Source: a bacterium UBP15_UBA6099 (GTDB taxonomy: Bacteria; UBP15; UBA6099). Taken from it: DNA of 30,216 bases. Below, piece by piece: positions 1 to 11,900 of the stretch. How positions within the stretch are numbered: the stretch's first letter is position 1; each line of letters begins with the position of its first letter. The stretch lies in the NCBI GenBank assembly GCA_002435745.1, contig DIWT01000022.1, forward strand, positions 1-30,216. Reading direction: 5' to 3'. Below the pieces are notes generated by a model, which did no database searches, was not told where the DNA came from, and was given only the letters and a program-made list of their open reading frames with translations. Position numbers and translations under genes: made by a program.

Positions 1-2945
1 GTTTCTATCCCGTCGCTCTCAACCCGGTATTCGCACACGCCGACTCCTGATCCGGTGTCAGCGTTAGTAACATCAAACGTGAAATCCGAACCCTGCCACG
101 AACTTGCCGCCGGCGCGTTGATCGTCACTGTCGGGTCCGTCCAGTCTATGCTGAATATCCTCGACGCGCTCACAGGGCCGTTCCCCGCCACGTCCGTCAC
201 TCTTACGGACACTTCGCACTTGTCCGCTCCTTCAACGTCGCAGTCGTTTCCGACGCCGACAGTTATCGTCGGGTCGGTCGCGCAAGCGTACACAGTCCAT
301 CCGAGCGTTTCGACGCTGTCGCTAACGACTCTATATTCGCACACATCCACGCCTGACCCAGTGTCCGCGTTCGTCACGTCGAGCACGAAACTCGGTTTCT
401 GCCACGCGCTGGCCGCGGGAGCGTTGATCGTCACCGTCGGGTTCGCCCAGTCTATACCGAACACACGCGACGCGCTCACAGGCCCGTTCCCCGCCACGTC
501 TGTGACCCGCACGAACACTTCGCATTCGTCCGCGCCTTCGACATCGCAGTCGTCTCCGACGCCGACCGTAATCGTCGGGTCCGTTCCGCAACCATACACA
601 GTCCACGCAAGCGTTTCTATCCCGTCGCTCTCAACCCGGTATTCGCACACGCCGACTCCTGATCCGGTGTCAGCATTAGTAACATCAAGCGTGAAGTCAG
701 GACCTTGCCACGAACTTGCCACAGGAGAGTTGATAGTCACCGTCGGATTAGCCCAGTCTATGCCGAACAACCTCGACGCGCTCACAGGCCCGTTCCCCGC
801 CACGTCCGTCACTCGCACAGACACTTCGCACTTGTCCGCGCCTTCGACATCGCAGTCGTTTCCGACGCCGACCGTTATAGTCGGATCGGTCGCGCAGGCG
901 TACACAGTCCACGCAAGCGTTTCAACGCTGTCGCTCACCACCCGGTATTCGCACACATCCACGCCCGACCCGGTATCCGCATTCGTCACATCAAACGTAA
1001 AATCCGCCCCCTGCCACGAGCTTGCCGCAGGAGCGTTGATAGTCACCGTCGGGTTCTGCCAATCTATTCCGAATAACCTTGACGCTGTCACAGGCCCGTT
1101 GCCTGCCAAATCCGTCGCTCTAGCGAACACTTCGCACTTGTCCGCCCCTTCAACATCGCAGTCGTCTCCAACGCCGACCGTAATTGTCGGGTCAGTTCCG
1201 CATCCGTACACTGTCCATCCGAGCGTTTCCACTCCGTCGCTGACCACTCTATATTCGCAAATGTCTAAACCGGAACCAGTGTCCGCGTTAGTCACATCAA
1301 ACGTGAAGTCCGGCCCCTGCCATGAACTCGCCGCCGGAGCGTTGATAGTCACCGTCGGATTCTGCCAATCTATACCGAACAACCTCGACGCGCTTATCGG
1401 CCCGTTGCCCGCAATGTCAGTCACTCGCGCAAACACTTCACACTTGTCAGCGCCTTCAACATCGCAGTCATTTCCGACGCCGACCGTAATCGTCGGATCG
1501 GTCGCGCAGGCGTACACAGTCCATGCGAGCGTTTCGACGCTGTCGCTCACAACCCGGTATTCGCACACATCAACGCCCGACCCGGTGTCCGCGTTAGTAA
1601 CATCAAACGTGAAATCCGCCCCCTGCCACGAGCTTGCGGCTGGCGCGTTGATCGTTATCGTCGGGTCCGCCCAGTCTATGCTGAATACCCGCGACGCGCT
1701 CACAGGCCCGTTCCCCGCTACGTCCGTCACTCTTACAAATACTTCGCATTCGTCCACGCCTTCAACATCGCAGTCGTCTCCGACGCCGACCGTAATTGTC
1801 GGGTCAGTTCCGCATCCGTACACTGTCCATCCGAGCGTTTCGACGCTGTCGCTCACCACCCGGTATTCACAAACCCCGACTCCTGATCCCGTGTCAGCGT
1901 TCGTCACATCAAATGTAAAGTCAGCTCCCTGCCATGAACTCGCGGCGGGCGAGTTGATCGTCACCGTCGGATCCGCCCAGTCTATGCCGAACAACCGCGA
2001 CGCGCTCACAGGCCCGTTGCCCGCGGCATCAGTCACTCGCACTGACACTTCGCACTTGTCAGCCCCTTCGACATCGCAGTCGTTTCCGACTCCGACCGTA
2101 ATCGTCGGATCGGTCGCGCAAGCGTACACTGTCCACGCAAGCGTCTCGACGCTGTCGCTCACCACCCGGTATTCGCAAACATCCACGCCCGACCCGGTGT
2201 CCGCATTAGTCACGTCCAAAGCAAAATTCGGCCCTTGCCACGAACTTGCGGCGGGCGCGTTGATAGTCACCGTCGGATCCTGCCAGTCAATCGAAAACAG
2301 CCTTGACGCCGCCAGAGAATTGTTTCCGGCAATGTCTGAAGATCTGAACGATATTTCACACTTGTCGGCTCCCTCGACATCGCACAAATCGGACGCTCCC
2401 ACCGTAAGCGTGGGATCCGTCGCGCAAGCGTAAACCGTCCAACCCAGCGTCTCCACTCCGTCGCTCTCTACCATGTATTCGCAAACATCCAAGCCCGACC
2501 CGGTTCCGGGATCGGCATTTGTCACATCCACAACGAAATCCGGCCCATGCCAAGAGCTTGCGGCGGGCGAGTTTATCGTGATTGTCGGCGACTGCCAGTC
2601 TATTGAGAACACTCTCGAAGCCGTCAGGCTCGTGTTTACCCTGTCTTTGCTGTACAACTGAATCTCGCAGATGTCAGCGCCTTCGACATCGCAGTTGTCT
2701 CCAACCCCTACCGTTATTGTCGGAGGATTGCCCGCGCAGGAATACGACGTCCAAGCGACAGTCTCCACCGTATCGCTGAGGACGCGGTAATAACAAGCCA
2801 CCAGCCCCGAACTCGGAGCCGCGTCGGCGTTTGTCACTGACACATCGAAGTCCGCGCTATGCCATGAACTCGCGGCGGGACTGTTTATCGTGATGGTTGG
2901 TTTGACATTGTCCACCTTGAAATCAACCTTCACGGCCCTTTTATT
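1..2945 (-). repeat. Tandem array of about ten Ig-like units, 306-312 bp each
   Basis: The codons for the SSW motif recur with TGCCA (plus strand) at 94, 400, 706, 1012, 1318, 1624, 1930, 2236, 2548 and 2860. The spacing is exactly 306 bp for eight anchors and 312 bp for the last two steps. Each unit reads PTITINSPAASSW, then VTNAD, CEY, a Tyr-x-Cys-x-Thr-Asp-Pro motif, and DCDVEGADKCE, ending in a V/F-x-IDW linker. The units at 2548 and 2860, nearest the N-terminus, are the most divergent; the 306-bp units are much more alike. The array continues past the left edge, so the copy number is a minimum. No family is assigned beyond an Ig-like beta-sandwich. Confidence 0.93.
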
Positions 2946-5900
2946 GCCCGGTTCGTCATAGACGCTGAATTCCTTTGACAACTGGTCGACCGCTCCGTTG
3001 GGAACGGTGTAGTAGATATTCCACGGCGGCCCGAAATAGTCGGGCGCGGGATTAGAGCCGAACGCCACCGAACCCTGCGCTCTGTTCTGCGAGGCCGTAT
3101 CCGACCACGTCACCTCTATGTCCAGATTCTGACCGCCGCCCTCGCCCGCCACGCTGTTGAACCACGCCGTGCAAGTCAAACCCGGATACGCCGCGATATT
3201 CGAGCAATCCAATCCGTCCGTCGTGCCGTAGAAGTAATCGTCCGCGTCTGAAATCATTGATATCGCAGTTATCGTCGGCGGCGTAATGTCTTTCCTGAAG
3301 ATGAAGCCGGTGGTGTTTTCGATGTATGTGTGAGTAAGCGTGTTTCCGCATCCGTCCATCGCTTGGATATCTACCTTATTGGAGCCTTCAGGCACGTCGT
3401 TCCAGACTAGACCCCAGTTGCTCGTGTAATCCGTCACCGAGTATGCGGGAGCGTAGATATTCACCCACGAACCGGATTCCACCCTATACTTCGCGCTGTA
3501 CAGCGGGCACTTATTGACCCATCCGAAATCTATATTGATGACGTTGCCCGGGTTGTCCTTGTACCAGTTGCTTCTTCCGCCGGCCGTCGGCCAGTTGTAA
3601 GTTATCGTCGGAGTCACATTATCCATTACGAAATTCAGCGTTACGAACGAAGAGTTGCCGGCCTTGTCGTAAACAGTAAACTTAATGCCAATTTCGTCCG
3701 TCTCGCCGGAATCGATTTTGTAATACTGTTTCCATCCATCCGCGCCATTGCTGTCCGGGCCTACCGTCGCTCCGTCGTATGTCGGATTTCCTCCGAACGC
3801 GTATTGGCCTCTGTATTCATACTTGGCCCCGCCGGGATCGTCCCATACAAGCTCGATGTACATTTTCTGCCCGTTCCCCTGCCCGCCGAGGTTGTTGTAA
3901 TAAACCGTGCCTCCCAGTATCGGCGAGAGCGTCGCGCATCCGCCATCGGTTCCGCACAGATACGTTTCCTTGTCCGAATACGCTAAAACTTGCGATATCA
4001 CGGGCGGCGTTATGTCGTATATCGTTGAATCCGAAGGATGAGTGGCCTGAGAATAGCCCCTGTCGTTCTTGAATTCAATATATACGTTCTTCGTTCCTTC
4101 TCCTGCGGCGCATCCGGGACCTGTCAGTATATTGAACGAACACGAATATCCCGACTCATTGCACTTCTTTTCAAAAGGAATCCATGTGGCAGAAGAAAGA
4201 GCCGCCTCCGTGCATGCCATCCTTATCGAGTCCGATGAATTGCAATCGACTCCCGCAGGGTCTTCGCAAGTAAGCGTCATGACCGGGTTCGCTATCTTCG
4301 TGTATCCGTCGCTGTCGTTTATCGCTATGGTTCCATTGGTCGGAGGCATGCAGAACGGAGAAGGATCGTCAACCATGAAAGTCGCCGCAAGGTCTTCCTC
4401 GTTTTCCGGCGACGTGTCGGCGTCCGCTCCCGTGTCTCTTTCATTTCCTTCATAACCTTCCACAAGCCTTGTTACGCATTTTCCTGCCGCGTGCGTCGGA
4501 GCCGCAGTTCCCGGTGGAGCCGTGAACTGCCCTTCGGGCAGTTGCGCCCCGTTATAAGCTCCCCACACCACTAGGTCTATCGATGAGCCGGCTCCCGCGT
4601 TGGTTTTCAAGTAAACTTCGTCCCCGGCGGATGCCATGCTGAGATTCGTCCATTCATTCACATAAGCCGCGTCGCACCCGAATCTGTTTATGAATTCGGC
4701 TTGGCTCTTGGCTACTATGTAATGGCCCTTAGACGGAATAGTCTCCCCCGCGGGTATGGTGTATTCCGTTCCCGGCCCTATCCCCAACACGTGTCCGGAC
4801 AGATCATAGTTCGTGCTGTAAGGGTTATATATCTGAACGTATCTATCGCCTTGTCCCGCCTGAATTCCGAAATTTAAAACCTGAGAAAACGTAAGCTGGG
4901 CGGTGTTGATGCTTATTCCGTCAACTCCCGACTGCTGCGAGCCGTTAGAATTCAGATACGCTTTGAAATAAAATGTCCCTATCCCGATATCGGTATGGAA
5001 AGTCATGATGTTGTCCTGCAAAACGGAACCGGCGTTGGATTGCGCCTGCCCTGCCGCAGCGGCCCAGTTCGACCCGTTGTAATAGTACCAGTTCGAACCG
5101 TCGTTGCTTATCTGATAAGTCACATCCGCAGTGTTCGGGTACAATATCTCCGTGAAAGATATAATCTCTTCAAAGCTGAGACCGGTGTCATTCACCACTG
5201 TCGGACTGTCTGTCGGATACTGCCTGTTCTGCAATGCGCCGTACCCCGTCACTGAAACATCCGCGACTTTTCTTCTGTAATAACGTAATGACCACGAATT
5301 CACGGTCGGCGACGAAGTGACGCTTGTCGTCGACATGTCCGACCTTATGTAAACCGAACCTGTATAGTCAGCGCAGTCGGTTCCGCCCGGAATAGCATAC
5401 CCTCCGTTCGCGGCGGCTCTGGTTATCGAACAAAGCTCGTTGTTGTCCGCGGCTTTCATGATTTGATACGTAAGAGTAGTGCCTGCCGGCTGTGCGTTGG
5501 GCGATGTGAAAGTTATTCCGCCCATGAATCCGGGCAAAGCGTCCGACGTGAAATATCCTCCGGATTTATAGTTGACGTATATATCCAGTTCATCCGTGTC
5601 GCAATATTGAGTCGCGCATGTGAACGGACAGTTGACGTTATAATTCATCGCGGCTCGAACCTTATGCGTTCCGGGAGTCGCGTTGAGAGTGAAGTTGCCG
5701 CTCGTGAACACTCCTTCCCCTAGCGGAATAGCCGCAGGCGAGCAATACAATTGCGTCCACGCTCCGGCTCCGGGAGGCAGATAGCTTATCGAGAATCTGT
5801 TGCCGCCGAAAGTATGATGCGCCACCGTCACGTTGTATGTCGCTCCGGGAAGCAGGAACGTTCCCTGATTGACTGTCAGTGAATCAATAGCTTCCGAACC

Positions 5901-8900
5901 CACGCATGAGGAGCCGGCGCATGTGACGCATGGCGGCGCGCAGCCGGTGCAGTTGCCGTTATAGTTCGTGCATCCGTAACAAGAACTCCCCCAGTTCTCG
6001 TCGCATGTTCTCGGGACGGTGTTGACCTGAAACTCTATGTACGCCGTGTCCGTCGTTTCGTCTATGTCTGACACTACGTCCGTCTGAGTCCATGTGCCTA
6101 CTCCGTCAGTGAATGTGTCATCAATAAATGTGTTCGCCTTATTGCTTACAGCCCCGACCGACGGATTGCCATAATAGATATATATCGTTGTTCCGCCGAC
6201 CGGGATATTAGGAACTTTCACCCAGATGGTGGCTGTCTTTCCTACGCTGTCGTAACTCTGTATCCAGTAGTATTCTATCAACGTGGTCCCGTCCGATGTC
6301 GTAAATCTTATATCGTCGCCATCCGGGTCCGCCTCGTCGAAATCGAAGTTCGACACTGTAAGATAAACTGGAACTTGAAAATCAGCCTGCGCAACGCCGC
6401 TGGTATTGCCGATAGTCAACACGCGCCTGCTCGTCCAATTTCTATTGAACCATGTCGGCGTGTTAACAGTGGCCAGAAACGCATAACCGCTTTCAATTAA
6501 AATGTTCGCGCTGGACTTCGTGTAGTCTCCGGGAACTTCGAAAGGCCAGATGGACGTGTCCGTCGTTATCGTGAACGCCACTGTGGCCGAGCCGCCTTCG
6601 GTCGTCACGACAATATTCCCAGTCTGCGCTCCTGATGGAACGACGCATATCAACGCAGAGTTGCTCCATGACGAACAGGACGCGGAAACTCCATTGTGGA
6701 ATTTCACTGTCGATGTGCCTTTGACCATCCCGAAATTGTTTCCTTCTATCAGAACGACATCCCCGCCGTATCCCTGAGAAGGCGTAACTGACGTTATCGT
6801 GGGAGCGCTCACCGTGAACAACGAGGCGGGAACCTGTTCCGAAAGAACGCTCCTGACCATTACCACCACATGCCCCGTTGAAACGCCTGCGGGAGCGTTC
6901 ACCCTTATCTGATTTGCGCTCCAGAAGTTCGCAGTGCCCGCCACAACGCCGTTGAACATCACCGTCGACGCCGCTTGCGTCAACCCGAAATTAGACCCGT
7001 TTATTATTATCTCCTGTCCCGCCACCCCGCTTGCCGGAACCAGACTCGTGATTATCGGCCTCGCGGGCAGCGAGTACACTATGTCGACGTTGTCCAATTC
7101 CGATTTCTGCGCTCCGTCCGACACCATGAACGCCCGGAAAAAGAACGTGCCGTCGCCGATTTCATTGTCGAACGTGCTGACCTTCGCGTTGATCTCGGCC
7201 GCCGTGTTCGACTGAAGCGGATATCCGCCTCCCGTCTGCGCCTGCCAGCTTGTTCCGTTGTGATAGTACCAGTTTGCCCCGTTGTTGCTTATCTGAAACT
7301 CCACAGTCCCCGCGTTGATTGTCGCCGAGAAAGCCGTAACTTCAGCGTAAACCTGCCCCTTCAGCATGTTAGGCTGCACCGTCGGCATATCCGTAAAATA
7401 AACGAACGCTTCCTCCGCGCCTACGGAGGCCGGAATTGTCAAATCCGGTCTGTTTCTAGTGTAGTAAGAGTACGTCCAGTTATTGACTGTCGGAGTTCCG
7501 GGCGCCGTGTTCATAACCAAGTTCGCCCGAAGTTTGACGGGCACATCTTCTATAGTGCATGCGTTTGTGAGATATCCCGCGGCGGCTTGTGTTTCGTCTA
7601 TGCCGCATAAATCGCTTGAATCAGACGCCTTTTGTATCTTGAACGCGAGCGAGCCTGCTGCCGGGGCGGAAGGAGTCGTATTCTGCGCTTGGAACGTCCC
7701 GCCCATGAAAAACGGGTTGATATCTACCGATACGATATTTCCGGAAGCCGCGTTGGCTAAATTGTAAGAGTAGAAAAAACCGCCCGGCGAGGTGTATGTG
7801 GATCCAATTGTTCCGGCTGTTGACTGAGGATTAGAGTTGGACACTCCGCCGTTGACGCCGCCCGCCGCAGAGAGCGTTCCGGTTACGTTGCAAGTCTGAC
7901 ACAATACTTTGACTCTTCCGCCGCCGCCGCCGCCGCCGCTGCCTGAGTAATATGTTTTCAAAGCTCCGGCGCCGCCGCGAGCGGCTATCAAGCCTGTTGC
8001 CGCTACGGTGACAGTTTGTCCGCGCAATAAAACCGTGCCTCCCGCGCCGCCGCCGCCGCCGCCGCCGCTGTCTGCGTCGTTGTAACATTTGCCCTGCTTG
8101 CCGCCTTCTCCGTCTGCGCTGACTGTTCCTTGAATAGTTATGGTTTCCGCGTCTAGAAGAACAATGCCGCCTCCGGCTCCTCCAGCTCCTCCTACGCCTC
8201 TGGCGGCATCAACGCTTCTTGCAGATTTCGCTCCCGCTCCGCCTCCCGCTCCATAAAAAGTCGTTTCATTTGAATTATTCCCATAAGCCGTTCCGCCGCC
8301 GGCTCCTATAGTGCCTGCCGTGCGAGCCTGTCCGCCTGAGCCTCCCAATCCGCCGTGCGCTCCGCCTCCGCCTCCCGGCCCGTCGTTAGTGCCCGTGCTC
8401 ACCCCGCCATTCCCGCCCGCGGTTCCGGGCGTCCCGCTGGGACTTGTTCCATCATTGCCTGTGTACCTGACCGTATTCTGCGCCCCTCCGGCATACCCCA
8501 TCCTGTTCGCTTCTATTTTCGATGTGGCGTCTACGAATATCTCTTTGGCATACAACCTCAATCCATTCATCGACGTCGTCTTGATTACGCCTCCGTTCAC
8601 CACCCTGATATACGGGTAATAACACCCGGCGTCGCAGTTGAGCGTCACAATCGAGCCGTCCACTATCAGCGGCGTTCCGATTATCGCGTCGTTTCCGTTG
8701 TATGTTAGGTCCACTCCGGAGCTTGACGCCAGATTGTTCCACGCCGTGGCGCCGTCCGAAAACGTCTGAGCGTCCATTGTGGCCGCCAGACTCGACGCGT
8801 CCGCAGCCGCCGCGTTGCCGTAATACATGTAAATATCAGTCGTCGAATTCTGCGGCACTGTCGGGACTTTCACCCATATCGTCCCAGTTTGCGCTCCGCT

Positions 8901-11900
8901 GTCGTAATCCGGCTTAATCCAATAACTTAACGGCGTCACTCCGTCTGATGCGGTGAATCTGATATCTTCCCCGTTCGCCTTGGCTTTGCTAAAATCGAAC
9001 ACTACACTGTTGAGTTCTACCTTGATCTGTTGATCAGTCAATAAAAACGGATTAGCCGTATTGTTAATAGTGACAACTTTGCGATATAGCCATGCGTCGT
9101 TCATCCAGTCAGGGTTGGCGTTAGGCCTCAGTTTCGCCATCCCCGTGTCAACGGAAATCTTTGCGCTGTCGTACGTGTAATCAGTGTCCGTGTCGAACGG
9201 CCATGCGGCCCCGTCCGGAGGCGGCGTCGTCGTAAATCTCCACGGCACGGCGACGTACGCCCCCTCGTTGCCGAACTGGTCTTTCGCTTTTACCCGGTAG
9301 TCATAGTCATCGGCGTAATTAAGCTGACTTGACACGGCCCACGTGTTAGTCGTTTCCCATCCGCTCTGCTGCAATCCCGGAGCAAGCCAGTCCGCCCCGG
9401 CCTCGTCCACTTGGAACATATATAAAACAGTGCTTATATCCACCGGCGGCTGCGCCGTAAGCGTGACATTCACGCCTATGTAAGTATCAAGATTTTCCGG
9501 ATACTGAAGCGCCAAGCTTATCGGGGCCACGTTATCCACAGCGAAGAACATCGAATACCGCGTAGCTCCCGTGTTCGTTCCGTCTTTCGGAGTAAGCCTC
9601 ACATAAACAGCCGTGCTTTCTCCCAGATACGCCCCGCCTTCGTTGTTCGCGTGCTGCGTGTGCCACACGAACGTCGCCCCCGTCTGCGGCGTCGCTATCC
9701 CCGTTATCTGCCCTGTCGATGTCCCCGTGTTCACGCCCGCATTGTTAACAACTCCCACCGAAGAAGACTCAATATATGCCTGCCTCCATATAGACCCTCC
9801 GTCTACCGAGAAATGTATCAACATAGAACTAATGTCGTTCTGCGGGTCGGATATATTGAAAGTCACTGTGACTTTGCCTGTTCCGTCCGTCGAAGTCTGA
9901 ACCGCAGTCGACACATAGGTGTCCGGCTCGTCTTGCGCTACCAGAAAATCCCACGTCGGCGTCGAATACGAGCTTTCATTCCCGTACTGGTCTCTTGCTT
10001 TCACGTGCCAGTAATACCTTACTCCCTGTGTGAGCGTGGCCGGATTCCATGTCAGCCCAGCCTGCCACCCGCTCACTTGCACGCCCGTGGTTATACCCTC
10101 GTCCTCCGCCAGTTGTATGTAATATTCGATGTCTGAAATATCCGTCGCCGCCGCCACGGACATCGTCGGATCCGTGGACACGCCTGTCGTGCCGTTCGGC
10201 GGAGTGGCGCAGTTATAGTTCTTCGGCGCTTGGTTGTCCACCTTGAACGCGGAAGAAACCCTTGTTTCGCCCTGCGCCGCGTCGAACGTAGTCGCTCTCA
10301 TGTACATCGAGTCGTCTTCGAGCAGAAACGCTCCGCCTTCATTGTCGACGCTCATTGTCAACCACACGAACGTCGCTCCGGCCTGTGGCGTCGCCACGCC
10401 TGTTATCTGTCCGGTAGACGTCCCGGCGCTCACGCCCGTGTTGTCCACCGTTCCCGCGCTCGCAGGGTCTTTTATCCTCGCCTGATACCACGTCGCGCCG
10501 TCTATGGAATACTCGATAAGGAGCCTCGCCGCGTCGTTGTTCAAGTCGGTCAGATTGTATGTTACAGTCACTTCCCCCGATGCGTCAGTCGCCTGATTGA
10601 AGCTCACAAAAGTTATCACCGGGGTCAAAGGTATAGTCCTGAAAGTGAAAGCGGTCGTGTATGAAGCTTCCGTTCCGCAAGTGTCTTTTGCCTTCGCCCT
10701 CCAGTAATAAACCGTGTCGGCGGACAACGCCGCAGGCACGGTCCATTCGTCCGTTCCGCTCACCCAGCCGCTCTGTTGCAAGTTTGCTGTAAACAGCGCG
10801 TCAGTTGCTATCTGAAAATAGTATGATATCGCCGACATATCCACCGCGCCCGTCACCTTAAGCGTCGGATTGAAGTCGACATTCGTCTCTCCGTCCGTCG
10901 GCGTGGAATTCGCCAAGCCTATCGGCGGCACGAGGTCCACGTAATAATTAATGTTTTCATTATTGTGCCAATACTGCTCGTTTCCGGCAGTGTCTTTGCA
11001 TGAGATATAAACGTTATTGTTTCCGGAAGAAAGGCCCGAGACGTCGCAAGTCAGCGTCTGACTTCCGCTCCCGGAGCAGTTGCCGTCCGTCGGGGCGGTC
11101 ATATTCGTGTAATCCTTGTCCGAAAGCGACCACCTGCACCACGCGTTCTCATCAGTCGTGACTTCCACGCTCGGACTCGTCCCGCAGATCGTGTCGCCTT
11201 TGTCCGGGTCCCATGTCAGTTGCGTCGGAGCCGCTGTGTCCACCGTGTACTCAAGTTCTTCGGTGTGGGCGTTCGAGCAGTAATCTGAGCACGCAATATA
11301 TGCGTTGCTCGTTCCTTCAGGCATGCCGGACACATCGCATGAGATGTTCATCGTTCCCGCGCCGTCGCACTCATTCGCGGGAGGCATCGCCGAATACGCT
11401 TGATTCACAAGAGACCAACGACACACGCCCACCTGATCCAGAAGCAACGTCACAGTAGGCGAAGCAGTGTTTATCGCCGATCCGTCCGCAGGCGAATGAT
11501 TGCTCTGGCTCGGATATGAGTTGTCCACGACAAACTCTTCCGCGTCGCTTGTTCTTGAGTCGCTCGTCACGACGACATCGCCCGTTACGGCCGCTGCTGG
11601 AACCGCCACGGTTATCGACGCGTGCCCCCACGCCGTGACGCTGACATCCGGCGCGATCTGCCCGGAGTTAAACGTCACTTTATGAGTCGCCGTCGCCCTT
11701 GACCCTGCCCCCGGACACGCCCCGGTCTGACATAAATGATTGCCCTGTATCTCGACCGTCGCCCCGTTAGGCCCGCATGACGGAACAATGCTCGAAATCC
11801 TCGGTAGAACCCTGAATCCAGTGAACGTCGCCGTTCTGCTGTCCGCCGGCGTCGTGCGCGTCACCACGATGTCGCCCGTGTAGCTATCGTCGGCTATTGA

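Noticed and set aside
55..2433. A 792-codon open frame on the plus strand
   Set aside because: It is the exact antisense of the minus-strand Ig array and repeats with the same 306-bp period. It has low-complexity Ser/Thr/Pro composition and no ribosome site. The minus-strand frame has recognisable domains and runs on for 13.5 kb.
1..2945. CRISPR-like periodicity
   Set aside because: The period is 306-312 bp, entirely coding, with no short repeat/variable spacer structure and no cas genes nearby. The 336-bp repeats at the right edge were rejected for the same reason.
7840..8460. Homology to mycobacterial PE_PGRS proteins
   Set aside because: The resemblance is only compositional (Gly-rich runs). 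There is no PE domain and the context is a DUF2341 cassette in a Gram-negative secreted protein.
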